Source of the DNA: VRUE01 sp963762205
GTDB taxonomy: Bacteria; Actinomycetota; Thermoleophilia; Solirubrobacterales; 70-9
Direction of reading: 5' to 3'
Length of the DNA: 64,000 nt
Assembly: GCA_963762205.1 (NCBI GenBank)
Contig: CAVXJZ010000002.1
Span: 868,001-932,000 of the forward strand
The notes under the pieces were generated by a model. It searched no databases. It was not told where the DNA came from and worked only from the letters and a program-made list of their open reading frames with translations. The position numbers were made by a program, and so were the translations under genes. Position 1 is the stretch's first letter; each line of letters begins with the position of its first letter. Shown here piece after piece: positions 24,467-33,181 of the stretch.

Positions 24467-25584
24467 CTTCGCACCGCTCCGGCGACGGCCCTGAGCTGGG
24501 GGTGGAGAGCGTCTGCTGCCTCCTGCACAACCTGATCGCCGGCGGCTCCGCACGACAGTGGATCCACCTGCTCGGTCGCCACGTCGAGGACGGCGGGCGG
24601 GCGACGATCGTCGCACCCCCGGGGCCGCTCTCGGAGCCCGTGCGCGCCGCCGGGATCGAGACGGTGGACTTTGCCTGGGAGGACCTCGACGCCGGCCGCG
24701 GCACCCTCGAGGCGGTGCTCGCCGGCCACGAGCTGGCAATCGTGCACTGGGACTACCGGGTGATGGACGCCTACGAGCAGGCGCTCTCGACCTGCGGCCG
24801 GGCGGCCCTGGTCATCCATCAGACCCCGAACGCCCAGGCCCGCTGGCTGGGGCCTGAGATCGTCGCCGGCATGAGGGGCCCGATCGAGAGGGCGGTCGGG
24901 GCCGCGCACGGCGTCGCCCTCGTCCGCGGCGAGTGGCACCGGCAGCGGTTCGCGGCGGCCTTCGACCTCCCGCCCGAGGAGCTCCGCATCCTGCCGCCGG
25001 CGATTCCCCTGCCCGACGCGCCCGCTCCCCCGGCGCCCGGGCGCGCGGGGGAGATCCTGGCGCTGACCCGCCTCTCGGCGGAGAAGGCGGCGATCGTCGG
25101 TCTCGCGGTCGAGGTCGCGCGACTCGAGGTCGAGGCGGGCCACCCCGCCCGGCTTGCGATCGCCGGCGAGGGCGACCTGCGAGAGGGGGCGATCGCGCTC
25201 TGCGAGGAGCGCCTCCCGGCCGGAGCCTGGCGAATCGAGGCGGCGCCCGAGGACCCGCTGGCGCGTCTCGCCGCCGCCGACCTGGTGGTCGCGCAGGGGC
25301 AGACGACGCTCGAGGCGGCCGCCCTGCAGCGACGCGTGCTCGTCGCCCGCAGCATCCTCGACGGCCGCGCGGGGGGGATCGCCCTCACCCCCGCTCGCTA
25401 CGACCTCGTGGCCCGGGATCCCTTCGGCAGGCTGCCGGTGGGCGTCGACCCCCGGCGCCCGCTGGGGGAGGCTCTCGCCGTCGGCGCCGAGGAGCTGCGT
25501 GCCCTGCGCGGGATGGTCGAGCGCCACAACAGCCTCGCGGCCGGCTCGCGAGCGCTGGCCGAGGCGCTGGCGACGACCGCCTAG
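24439..25584 (+). CDS. glycosyltransferase, GT4-like
   Basis: A 381-residue protein with the two-Rossmann GT-B layout. The N-terminal half has the Gly-rich LLHNLIAGGSARQWIHLL and later LVRGEWHRQRFAAAFDLP, which look like acceptor-side motifs. The C-terminal half has the EILALTRLSAEKAA strand and AAADLVVAQGQTTLEAAALQ, which stands where GT4 enzymes keep the E-x7-E nucleotide-sugar site. The ATG at 24439 or the one at 24451 may be the start; both lie inside the reading frame of the divergent hexapeptide gene. Its 3' end overlaps the convergent hypothetical gene by 4 bases. A role in surface glycan building is inferred from the pairing. Confidence 0.72.
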   Translation: MAPGMTRPTSSHRSGDGPELGVESVCCLLHNLIAGGSARQWIHLLGRHVEDGGRATIVAPPGPLSEPVRAAGIETVDFAWEDLDAGRGTLEAVLAGHELAIVHWDYRVMDAYEQALSTCGRAALVIHQTPNAQARWLGPEIVAGMRGPIERAVGAAHGVALVRGEWHRQRFAAAFDLPPEELRILPPAIPLPDAPAPPAPGRAGEILALTRLSAEKAAIVGLAVEVARLEVEAGHPARLAIAGEGDLREGAIALCEERLPAGAWRIEAAPEDPLARLAAADLVVAQGQTTLEAAALQRRVLVARSILDGRAGGIALTPARYDLVARDPFGRLPVGVDPRRPLGEALAVGAEELRALRGMVERHNSLAAGSRALAEALATTA

Positions 25585-26252
25585 CCGGTGGGGAAGGGCT
25601 CGAGCCCGGCGTGCCACGGCCCGGGCGGATAGATGTGGAGGCCGTCCTCCTCCATCTCCGAGTGCAGGCGCCTGAAGAGCTGCCCGGCGTTCTTCAACGC
25701 CTCCTTCAGCTCGCGGGCGGATCGCTCGCGCAGCCGCCACAGGAACCAGAGCTGGCGGTCGTTGACGCCGAAATCGATCTCGCCGGTCATCGTCGTCGTC
25801 CACTCGAGGAAGCCCGGGCTGAACAGCTCGCGCAGGGCAACCGGGTCGTACTCGCGGGGCACCGTGGCGATGAAGCGCCTGTTGAACTCGATCGACTCGA
25901 ACTCGACCCTGCGGACGAGGTGCTGGGTGATCGCCTCGGTGCCCTCGATCGACTCGACGTTGAATGCCGGCACCACCTTTGCCAGGTCGGGCATGTGGGC
26001 CTTGGCGAGGATCGCGGTGGGAACCGTCGCCTTGCCGAAGAGGCCGCCCACCTCCTTCTCGTCGGCGTCGCAGCAGGCCCCCCAGAAGCCCTCGACCAGC
26101 TGCCCGGTGAGCCGGTTGGCGCCGCCGACGCAGAGCGCCACCGGGCCGTCCTTCGGGTTGATCCCGCCCAGCGGCTCGTAGGTGAGCCCGTTGCGCGCTC
26201 CGTATTCGCGAACCGCGTCGGCCCATTCCTGCGCTTCGCGCCTGCCGCTCAT
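25581..26252 (-). CDS. conserved hypothetical protein beside lemA
   Basis: I do not recognise this 223-residue protein with certainty. It has no membrane segment or signal peptide. The middle part (VESIEFNRRFIATVPREYDP then FSPGFLEW and LWFLW) weakly resembles the C-terminal part of DUF3137 proteins, which are often encoded next to lemA, as is the case here (divergent, 85 bases apart). Two Cys lie close together in GACCDADEKE. The start ATG at 26252 is chosen because the upstream extension is non-homologous and runs into the promoter region. Confidence 0.65.
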   Translation of the reverse strand: MSGRREAQEWADAVREYGARNGLTYEPLGGINPKDGPVALCVGGANRLTGQLVEGFWGACCDADEKEVGGLFGKATVPTAILAKAHMPDLAKVVPAFNVESIEGTEAITQHLVRRVEFESIEFNRRFIATVPREYDPVALRELFSPGFLEWTTTMTGEIDFGVNDRQLWFLWRLRERSARELKEALKNAGQLFRRLHSEMEEDGLHIYPPGPWHAGLEPFPTG

Positions 26253-26337
26253 CGCGGTCGATCCTAAGCGGCCTCGCCGTCGCCGTGGACGATGGGCGTA
26301 GGATTGCCGCAAGCCCGGTCCGACCACAGGAGCCTCA

Positions 26338-26901
26338 ATGACAATCGCCATCATCGTCGTCGTCGCGATCATCGTCATCGCCGTCCTCTACTTCGTCCTC
26401 AAGCGAAACTCGATCATCGCAGCGCGCAACCGCGTCGACGAGTCCTGGAGCGGGATCGACGTGCAGCTCAAGCGCCGCCACGACCTCGTCCCCAACCTGG
26501 TCGAGACCGTCAAGGGCTACGCGACCCACGAGAGCCAGACCTTCGAGAAGACGACCAAAGCGCGGGCCGAGGCGATGGCCGCGCAGAGCGTCGGCGACAC
26601 CGCGCAGGCCGAGCAGAAGCTGACCCAGGCGCTGACCGATCTGAAAGCGGTGGCCGAGAACTACCCGGAGCTGCGCGCGACCGAGAACTTCCAGCAGCTG
26701 AGCCGCAACCTCTCCGAGCTCGAGGACGAGATCCAGGCCTCGCGGAGGATCTACAACTCCAACGTCCAGTCCTACAACACCGACATCGAACAGTTCCCGG
26801 GCTCGATCGTCGCCAACGCCGGCAACTTCACCAAACGGGAGTACTTCGAGATCGAGGACCCGGGCGACCGCGAGCCCGTCTCGGTCAGCTTCGACAAATA
26901 G
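26338..26901 (+). CDS. LemA family protein
   Basis: A 187-residue LemA protein. It begins with a single membrane anchor (IAIIVVVAIIVIAVLYFVL, residues 2-20) and is then almost wholly helical. The family core is present: NRVDESWSGIDVQLKRRHDL, then VPNLVETVKGYATHE, and near the end the RIYNSNVQSYNTDIEQFPG signature and the REYFEIEDP tail. LemA proteins sit in the cytoplasmic membrane with the helical bundle outside; their role is not settled. A CAGGAG Shine-Dalgarno lies 6 bases before the ATG, so this gene has a normal leader, unlike several neighbours. Confidence 0.92.
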   Translation: MTIAIIVVVAIIVIAVLYFVLKRNSIIAARNRVDESWSGIDVQLKRRHDLVPNLVETVKGYATHESQTFEKTTKARAEAMAAQSVGDTAQAEQKLTQALTDLKAVAENYPELRATENFQQLSRNLSELEDEIQASRRIYNSNVQSYNTDIEQFPGSIVANAGNFTKREYFEIEDPGDREPVSVSFDK

Positions 26902-26914
26902 CGCGGCCGCCTTC

Positions 26915-26920
26915 TAGAAT
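26915..26920 (+). promoter_or_regulatory. -10 box for leaderless rubredoxin (TAGAAT)
   Basis: TAGAAT ends 7 bases before the ATG at 26928, with no Shine-Dalgarno. The same hexamer and spacing occur before surE on the other strand. Confidence 0.55.
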
Positions 26921-26927
26921 CCCGGGC

Positions 26928-27119
26928 ATGAGCGCCACGACCGAAGCGACACTCTGGATCTGCGAGAGCTGTGGCTTCATCTACGACCCGGCGATCGGCG
27001 ACCCCGACGGCGGCATCCCCCCCGGGACCGCGTTCGAGGAGGTTCCGCGCGACTGGTTCTGCCCCGTCTGCGGCGCCCGCACGTCGGACTTCCGGCCGCT
27101 CGAGCCTGGCGAGGCGTAG
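26928..27119 (+). CDS. rubredoxin
   Basis: A 63-residue rubredoxin, a small cytosolic one-electron carrier. One iron atom would be held by four Cys in two CxxCG knuckles, WICESCGF (residues about 11-18) and FCPVCGA (about 44-50). The conserved YDPAIGDPDGGIPPGTAFEEVP loop (first 20 residues diagnostic) joins them. The closest partners of this type work with alkane or fatty acid hydroxylases or superoxide reductase, but no hydroxylase is adjacent. It is followed by a 12-base palindrome and then the GMC oxidoreductase. Confidence 0.95.
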   Translation: MSATTEATLWICESCGFIYDPAIGDPDGGIPPGTAFEEVPRDWFCPVCGARTSDFRPLEPGEA

Positions 27120-27120
27120 A

Positions 27121-27132
27121 GGGTCATGACCC
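27121..27132. repeat. 12-base perfect palindrome (GGGTCATGACCC)
   Basis: The palindrome lies two bases after the rubredoxin stop codon. It may be an operator for the GMC gene or a short transcript-end stem; there is no T-run. Confidence 0.45.
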
Positions 27133-27145
27133 GGGGTTCCGCTTA

Positions 27146-27197
27146 ACTTTTTCGGTGAGCGGAGCCGGCTGACCGAGAAGCGAATCGACGAAAAAGT
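27146..27197. promoter_or_regulatory. 9-base inverted repeat before GMC oxidoreductase
   Basis: ACTTTTTCG at 27146-27154 is repeated as its exact reverse complement CGAAAAAGT at 27189-27197, with 34 bases between. The arms are the only A/T runs in the 100-base gap upstream of the oxidoreductase. They could bind a regulator at two sites or form a hairpin. Confidence 0.4.
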
Positions 27198-27219
27198 ACA
27201 AGACGCTCCACCCCAGCTC

Positions 27220-28998
27220 ATGACCCCCACCCCACACGCAGCTAACGACGGAGACCCTGAGGACGTCGGCAGCTCGAGCGAAGGAAGTCCCGGCGTGGCG
27301 AGCAATGGGGGTGCCGGCGCCTCCGACGCCAAGGGCGACGGCGGCTCCGCTCGTGGCTTCGATGTCGATTGGCTGGTGGTCGGGTCGGGGTTCGGGGGGT
27401 CGGTCTCGGCACTGAGGCTGGCCGAGAAGGGGTACTCGGTGACGGTGCTGGAGTGCGGCAGCCGCTTCCGCGACGAGGACTTCGCCGCCTCCACCCTGCG
27501 CGAACCGCGGCGCTACTTCTGGTGGCCCAAATGGGGCATGAGGGGCGTCCTGCGGATGACCTTCTTCAAGGACGTCTTCGTCGTCTCCGGCAGCGGCGTC
27601 GGCGGCGGCAGCCTGGGCTACGCCAACACCCTCTACCGGGCACGGCCGAACTTCTTCGAGGACCCCCAGTGGGCCGGACTCGGCAACTGGGAGGTCGAGC
27701 TAGCACCCCACTACGACACGGCTGAGCGCATGCTCGGCGTGGTCGAGTACGAGGGCATCGGGCCCGCCGACCAGTTGCTCAGGGAATACGCGGAGGACAT
27801 CGGCGTCGGCGAGACCTTCACCAACACCAGGGTCGGCGTCTTCTTCGACAAGCCCGGCGTCGAGGTGCCGGACCCCTTCTTCGAAGGGGAGGGGCCGGCC
27901 CGGACCGGCTGCATGCGCTGCGGCAGCTGCATGGTCGGCTGCCGGCACGGCGCCAAGAACACCCTGATGAAGAACTACCTCTGGTTCGCCGAGAAGCTCG
28001 GCGTCAGGATCCGCCCCGAACGCCAGGTGACCGAGATCCGGCCGCTCGGCGCCGCGGACGGATCCGACGGCTACGAGATCGTCCACGAGCGCTCCGGCTC
28101 CTGGTTCCGCAAGCGGCGCGAGAGGATCACCGCCCGCGGCGTGGTCGTCGCCGCCGGCGCCCTCGGGACCAACAACCTGCTCGCCAATTGCAGGCACAGC
28201 GGCGCCCTGCCGCGGCTCTCCGACCGCCTCGGTGACGTGATCCGCACCAACTCCGAGTCGATCCAGTCGGTCACCGCCCGCGACGACGACCGCGACTTCA
28301 GCCGCTCGGTGGCGATCACCTCGAGCATCTACCCCGACCCCGACACCCACATCGAGGTCGTCACCTACGGCGAGGCCGGCGACGTCATGAGCAACACGTT
28401 CACCGCGATGGCGGGGCCCGGCACCCGCCTGACCAGGCCGCTCAAGTGGCTCGCCGAGCTGATCCGCCACCCGTTGCAGAACCTGCGCATGGTCTTCCCC
28501 TTCAGGTGGTCACGGCGCACCGTGATCCTGCTCGTGATGCAGACGGTCGACGCCGCGATGCACCTCAAACCGAAGCGCAGGCTCCTCGGCCGGGGCGTGC
28601 GGCTGCAGACCGAGCAGGACGCCGAGCGGCCGAACCCGATCTACCTGCCGGCGGCGGCGCAGGCGGCACGCTGGTTCGCCGAGAAGACCGGCGGCATCGC
28701 CCAGAGCGCGCTCACCGAGTCGATCCAGAACGTGCCCACCACCGCCCACATCCTCGGCGGCGCCGTCGTCGGAGCCGATCCCGAGAGCGGCGTCGTCGAC
28801 GGCGACAACCGCGTCTTCGGCTACGAGAACCTGCTGGTCACCGACGGCGCCGCGATGCCCGCCAACCCCGGCGTCAACCCGAGCCTGACGATCACCGCCA
28901 AGGCCGAGCACGCGATGAGCCGCGTTCCGGTCAAGGACGGGGAGCAGCCGCGCCACCTGCCGGAGGCGGCGCGGCCGGCGATCCCGGTGGCCGGCTAG
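27220..28998 (+). CDS. GMC oxidoreductase, cholesterol-oxidase (ChoD)-like
   Basis: A 592-residue flavoprotein of the GMC family. After a low-complexity Gly/Ser/Asp-rich leader of about 45 residues comes the FAD-binding Rossmann motif (DWLVVGSGFGGSVSALRLAE). A VSGSGVGGGSLGYAN motif and a C-terminal GGAVVGAD...VTDGAAMPANPGVNPSLTI block follow; this layout is that of actinobacterial ChoD-like proteins. In the middle a Cys cluster reads TGCMRCGSCMVGCRHGAKN, with C-x2-C-x2-C-x3-C spacing that could hold an iron-sulfur cluster. The known ChoD relatives also have this segment. Substrate is probably a sterol or another hydrophobic alcohol, but not proven. Confidence 0.83.
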   Translation: MTPTPHAANDGDPEDVGSSSEGSPGVASNGGAGASDAKGDGGSARGFDVDWLVVGSGFGGSVSALRLAEKGYSVTVLECGSRFRDEDFAASTLREPRRYFWWPKWGMRGVLRMTFFKDVFVVSGSGVGGGSLGYANTLYRARPNFFEDPQWAGLGNWEVELAPHYDTAERMLGVVEYEGIGPADQLLREYAEDIGVGETFTNTRVGVFFDKPGVEVPDPFFEGEGPARTGCMRCGSCMVGCRHGAKNTLMKNYLWFAEKLGVRIRPERQVTEIRPLGAADGSDGYEIVHERSGSWFRKRRERITARGVVVAAGALGTNNLLANCRHSGALPRLSDRLGDVIRTNSESIQSVTARDDDRDFSRSVAITSSIYPDPDTHIEVVTYGEAGDVMSNTFTAMAGPGTRLTRPLKWLAELIRHPLQNLRMVFPFRWSRRTVILLVMQTVDAAMHLKPKRRLLGRGVRLQTEQDAERPNPIYLPAAAQAARWFAEKTGGIAQSALTESIQNVPTTAHILGGAVVGADPESGVVDGDNRVFGYENLLVTDGAAMPANPGVNPSLTITAKAEHAMSRVPVKDGEQPRHLPEAARPAIPVAG

Positions 28999-29004
28999 CC
29001 GGCG

Positions 29005-29610
<606 letters not shown>

Positions 29611-29699
29611 CGAAAATCTCCTCTGATCGGAATAGACCTGCGCAGAGTAACCGCCGCGCCCCTCCGACCACCCGCCCGTCCGCAGCCCACGACGGCAGC

Positions 29700-29705
29700 T
29701 ACGGT
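29700..29705 (+). promoter_or_regulatory. -10 box for leaderless sigma factor gene (TACGGT)
   Basis: TACGGT ends 7 bases before the ATG at 29713, with no Shine-Dalgarno. The hexamer fits TAnnnT only, so the call is modest. Confidence 0.4.
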
Positions 29706-29712
29706 GACGGTG

Positions 29713-30513
29713 ATGGAGAACCGGGAGCAGAACGAGCCCGCGCCCGCGCCCGGCCCGCGCGAGCAGCTCACCGACGAAGCGGAGCTGTGGCGCAGGTTCG
29801 CCGAGAGCCGCGACCCCGCGATCCGCGAGGAGCTCGTGCGCCGGAACCTCGAGTTCGCCAAGCGGCTCGCGCGCCGCTACCGCGGCGCCAGCGAGTCCTT
29901 CGACGACCTGCTGCAGGTGGCCGGCCTCGGCCTGGTCAAGGCGGTCGACCGCTTCGACCCCGACCGCGGCATCCCGTTCAGCGCCTTCGCCTCGCCGACC
30001 ATCCTCGGCGAGCTCAAACGCCACTTCCGCGACCGGGCCTGGACCGTCCGCGTCCCGCGCGGCCTGCACGACCGCATGGCCCAGGTCGATCGGGCGATCT
30101 CGGAGCTGACGAAGAAGCTGCAGCGCTCGCCGTCGGTCGGCGAGATCGCCGAGCGGCTGGAGCTGGAGCCGACCGACGTGCTCGAAGTGCTGGAGGCCAA
30201 CCACAATCGCCGGCCGCTCTCGCTCGACCGTCCGGCCGGCGGCGACGACTCGGAGGAAGCGACGCCGGCCGACTGGGTCGGCGACGAGGACAAGAACTTC
30301 GAGCTGGTCGAGGGCCGGGTGGCCCTCGATGCCGCCCTACCGCACCTGGAGGAGCGCGAGCGCATGGTCCTGCGGCTGCGCTTCGTGGAGGACATGACCC
30401 AGTCGCAGATCGCCGACCGGATCGGCCATTCCCAGATGCACGTGTCGCGGATCCTGCGCCGCGCGCTGGAGCGGATCCGGGAGCAGATCAGGGAGCAGGA
30501 GCGGGAGCTCTGA
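29713..30513 (+). CDS. RNA polymerase sigma factor, SigB/SigF type
   Basis: A 266-residue group 3 sigma-70 factor. Region 2 is clear (ELVRRNLEFAKRLARRYRG then FDDLLQVAGLGLVKAVDRFDP and FSAFASPTILGELKRHFRD). Region 3 follows (VGEIAERLELEPTDVLEVLE) and region 4 has the helix-turn-helix MTQSQIADRIGHSQMHVSRILRRAL. This pattern is the stress/sporulation SigB/SigF branch, which is held inactive by an HATPase anti-sigma factor. Such a factor is encoded convergently and overlaps its last 26 bases, and a STAS antagonist follows. The ATG at 29713 has a -10 box 7 bases upstream; a GTG three bases earlier is also possible. Confidence 0.93.
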   Translation: MENREQNEPAPAPGPREQLTDEAELWRRFAESRDPAIREELVRRNLEFAKRLARRYRGASESFDDLLQVAGLGLVKAVDRFDPDRGIPFSAFASPTILGELKRHFRDRAWTVRVPRGLHDRMAQVDRAISELTKKLQRSPSVGEIAERLELEPTDVLEVLEANHNRRPLSLDRPAGGDDSEEATPADWVGDEDKNFELVEGRVALDAALPHLEERERMVLRLRFVEDMTQSQIADRIGHSQMHVSRILRRALERIREQIREQEREL

Positions 30514-31318
30514 ACCGGATCGCCAGGTAGGCGCCGGCGACCTCGAGGTCGTCGGCGAGCGCCTCCAGCGAGCCGCCGATGTCGGGCAGCCCGAGCGAGG
30601 CGCGAATCTCCTCGGCGCCGCCGTCGCGCATCGGTCCGAGGCGCAGCTCCAGGCCCCCGTCGTCATCGGCCAGGGCCAACCTCACCATCCCGTCATCGAA
30701 GCGGCCCGGGGCTGTCTCGGCGATCGCGTCGGTGAGCAGGACCGCGTCGGAGACCCGCTCGATCGGGAGGTCGCGAAGGGCGGCCAGCGCCCCCACCACC
30801 CTGGACAGCACCGATCCCAGCAGCTCTGCGCGCGCGACGACGATCTCGGTCGAGTCTCCCGACGCCGCCACCGGTGTCGGCGGGCCACCCTCGCCGGCGC
30901 CGCCGCCGCGCAGCGGCAGGTGCATACGGACCTCGGTACCGCGGTCGAGCCCGCCGGAGAAGGAGAAGGTGCTGGAGAGCGCCGCGATCAGGGAGAGGCC
31001 GAGGCGCAGGCTGGAGTGCTCGACGCCCGGCCTGGGGCGGATGCCGACGCCGGAGTCGCGGACGACGACGTCGAGCCCCTCCTCGCTCGGCTCCGCCTCG
31101 ACGCTGAGCGGCCCCGGCTCGCCTTCGTAGGCGTGGACCACGACGTTCATGCAAGCCTCGGTGACCACGGTCTTGAGGTCGGCGATCCCGGCCGCGTCCA
31201 TGCCGATCTCTTCGCCCAGGCCGGCGAGCGCGTGCCTGACGACGGCGACGTTCTCCGCGCGGGCGGGGAGAGACATCTCCAGGCCGGCTGGCCTCTCGCT
31301 GGTGGACGGATCTTCCAT
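30488..31318 (-). CDS. anti-sigma factor, HATPase_c (RsbW/SpoIIAB type) with extra C-terminal domain
   Basis: A 276-residue protein that should bind and block the neighbouring sigma factor and phosphorylate its STAS antagonist. The N-terminal half (about 1-135) is a GHKL ATPase: DLKTVVTEACMNVVVHAYEG carries the N box, VVRDSGVGIRPRPG the G1 box, and HSSLRLGLSLIAAL the G2 box. The second half (150-276) is a diverged domain with a VLLTDAIAETAPGRF motif that looks like a degenerate copy of the ATPase fold with no intact boxes. A usual RsbW is about 150 residues, so this one is nearly twice that. The ATG at 31318 is chosen for the N-terminal fit. Confidence 0.85.
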   Translation of the reverse strand: MEDPSTSERPAGLEMSLPARAENVAVVRHALAGLGEEIGMDAAGIADLKTVVTEACMNVVVHAYEGEPGPLSVEAEPSEEGLDVVVRDSGVGIRPRPGVEHSSLRLGLSLIAALSSTFSFSGGLDRGTEVRMHLPLRGGGAGEGGPPTPVAASGDSTEIVVARAELLGSVLSRVVGALAALRDLPIERVSDAVLLTDAIAETAPGRFDDGMVRLALADDDGGLELRLGPMRDGGAEEIRASLGLPDIGGSLEALADDLEVAGAYLAIRFRAPAPAP

Positions 31319-31431
31319 AAGCCCAAATTTCTGCCGGAGAGTTGGCCCCAGACCGATCTCCGAGGATATCGACCGACTCCGGGACTCCGCTACCCGGGCG
31401 GGCCACTCTCGCAAACCAAATGAGCGCGCGA

Positions 31432-31437
31432 TAGCAT
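31432..31437 (+). promoter_or_regulatory. -10 box for leaderless STAS gene (TAGCAT)
   Basis: TAGCAT ends 7 bases before the GTG at 31445; no Shine-Dalgarno is present. Confidence 0.5.
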
Positions 31438-31444
31438 CGCCGCA

Positions 31445-31819
31445 GTGAGCCCGACCCCTTTCGAAGTCGAGAGCGAGGCGTTGGAGGATGGGGTTCTCGC
31501 CTTCGCCGTGAAGGGCGAGCTCGACCTCAACACCGCCCCCGAGCTGGACGGCCCGCTGGAGCGGGCGGTCGCCGACCCGGGCGATGCTTCGCTGCTGATC
31601 GACCTCTCCGACTGCGAGTTCATCGACTCGACCGGCATCGCCCTGATCGTGCGCGCCTGGCAGCGGGTGGATCGAGATGCGGGCGGCGAGGGGAACGGCC
31701 GCCTCGTCATCTGCGGCTCCAACGATCAGGTCAAGAGGCTGTTGAAGATCACCGGCGTCGAGTCGTCGATCTCGATGCACGGCGACCGCGACTCGGCCCT
31801 GGCCGAGCTGCGCGGCTGA
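31445..31819 (+). CDS. anti-sigma factor antagonist (STAS domain)
   Basis: A 124-residue STAS protein of the SpoIIAA/RsbV type. In its unphosphorylated form it would bind the anti-sigma factor and free the sigma factor. The conserved phosphorylation site lies in DCEFIDSTGIALIVRA, where the Ser or Thr of DST is the expected target. The N-terminal strand KGELDLNTAPEL is typical. It is transcribed divergently from the anti-sigma gene (126-base gap), so both can be set separately. The GTG start has a -10 box 7 bases upstream. Confidence 0.92.
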   Translation: MSPTPFEVESEALEDGVLAFAVKGELDLNTAPELDGPLERAVADPGDASLLIDLSDCEFIDSTGIALIVRAWQRVDRDAGGEGNGRLVICGSNDQVKRLLKITGVESSISMHGDRDSALAELRG

Positions 31820-31867
31820 GCCTGCGCGCCGCCGCCTCGGGGTCGGCGAACACCCCCCCCCCGCGGA

Positions 31868-33007
31868 CTAGGCGCCCTCCCCGTGGTTGCGGGCGCCGCC
31901 GGGCGAGTTCCTGAGTTCGCGCGCAAGCGCGTGCTCCACGGTCCCGGGGTCGCCGCCGGTCCAGGCGTTGAACCGGTACCAGGCAGGCTTCGCCCGACGG
32001 TCGGCGGTCAGCAGCCCCGCCGAGTCGCAGAACTGGCAGGACCTCGGCAGGTCGGCCCAGGAGAACCACCAGACCCCGCCTATCCGCCACGGGCGGCGGT
32101 TGGCGACCAGCATCGACATCGCTTCGTTCAGCTGCCTGGCCTGGCCGTACAGGCCGCGCTCCCAGCGCGACTCGTAGCCGTCGGACCCCCAGCCGACCTC
32201 GGTCAGGTAGATGCGGGCCCCGTGGTCGTGGTTGAGGCGCATGATCCGCAGCAGGTTGAGCACCTGCGACCTGATCGCGCGCGCGACGGCGACGTACGGG
32301 TGCAGGGCCACGCCGTCGAAGTACCGATTCATCCCGGGAATCTCGTAGAGCCGCGAGAGGAATTCGCCGGAGCCGATGTTCGGGGGAATCTGCAGCGGTC
32401 GTCCGAAGAGGCCGCCGATAAGGACCTTGGACCCGGGGTCCATGCGGTGCAGGATGCGGCCGGCGATCCGCAGCAGCGGCGCGTAGCGGACCGGGTCGGT
32501 CGTGTCGGAGAAGGTGACGATGTTCTGCTCGTTCCAGATCTCCCAGGTGCGGATCGGCAGGTACGGCAGGTCCTCGTGCTTCCTCCAGAAGTAGCCGCGG
32601 GGGCCGTAGCGGCGCTCGGCGGCGCGCACGAAGCGGGCCCAGCCGCTGCGCTGCCAGGCGCCTCCGACCGGGAGCGTGAGGCTTTCCGCTGCAAGCCATT
32701 GCGGCGACCCCCAAAGGAAGGGCATGATCCGGATTCCGTGCTCGGCGGCGAGCTCGACCTCGCTGTCGAAGCCGCCGAAGTCGGACTCGAAGGAGAACGG
32801 GCCGTCGGGCTGGATCGCCGCCCAGGTGAGTGGGAGGCGGACGCTGCGGACGCCGCTGCTGCGCATCAGCTCGTAGTCGTGGCCGTCGGTCGAACCCTGC
32901 GGGGAGATGCCGGCGAAGGCTGTCGGGGCGCGCGCGGCGACGGCCGCCGGGGCGAGGAGCGCCAGCGCCGCGAGCGCGGCACCGAGGTATGTGAGCGTGC
33001 GTTTCAT
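31868..33007 (-). CDS. secreted glycoside hydrolase, GH-A (TIM barrel) fold
   Basis: A 379-residue exported protein. Residues 1-25 form a signal peptide (MKRTLTYLGAALAALALLAP then AAVAARA). The mature part looks like a GH5/GH39-like clan A hydrolase: SVRLPLTWAAIQPDGPFSF on the second strand, TWEIWNEQNIVTF with the acid/base Glu of the NE pair, and IYLTEVGWGSDGYES with the nucleophile Glu. The substrate is unknown; relatives act on beta-linked polysaccharides or are uncharacterised. It is followed on the same strand by no other gene within 500 bases, and a tRNA lies 43 bases upstream on the other strand. Confidence 0.82.
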   Translation of the reverse strand: MKRTLTYLGAALAALALLAPAAVAARAPTAFAGISPQGSTDGHDYELMRSSGVRSVRLPLTWAAIQPDGPFSFESDFGGFDSEVELAAEHGIRIMPFLWGSPQWLAAESLTLPVGGAWQRSGWARFVRAAERRYGPRGYFWRKHEDLPYLPIRTWEIWNEQNIVTFSDTTDPVRYAPLLRIAGRILHRMDPGSKVLIGGLFGRPLQIPPNIGSGEFLSRLYEIPGMNRYFDGVALHPYVAVARAIRSQVLNLLRIMRLNHDHGARIYLTEVGWGSDGYESRWERGLYGQARQLNEAMSMLVANRRPWRIGGVWWFSWADLPRSCQFCDSAGLLTADRRAKPAWYRFNAWTGGDPGTVEHALARELRNSPGGARNHGEGA

Positions 33008-33050
33008 CGCTGGTCGGTCACCTGCCGGTCTCTGAGATAATCGCCGCATT

Positions 33051-33124
33051 CGGGGCGTGGCGCAGCCTGGTAGCGCGCACCGTTCGGGTCGGTGAGGTCC
33101 CCGGTTCAAATCCGGGCGCCCCGA
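33051..33124 (+). tRNA. tRNA-Pro (anticodon CGG)
   Basis: A full cloverleaf is visible. The acceptor stem CGGGGCG pairs with CGCCCCG at the 3' end. The D-arm is GCGCAGCCTGGTAGCGC, the anticodon stem CACCG/CGGTG holds loop TTCGGGT (anticodon CGG), and the T-arm is CCCGG-TTCAAAT-CCGGG. The first pair C-G and A discriminator fit tRNA-Pro. CCA is not encoded. A GATAAT box lies 9 bases upstream. Confidence 0.95.
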
Positions 33125-33181
33125 TTAGGTAAACCGTCCATCGGACTTCAGGTGCGGCCGCCCGCGGGCGGCCGCAGGGAG

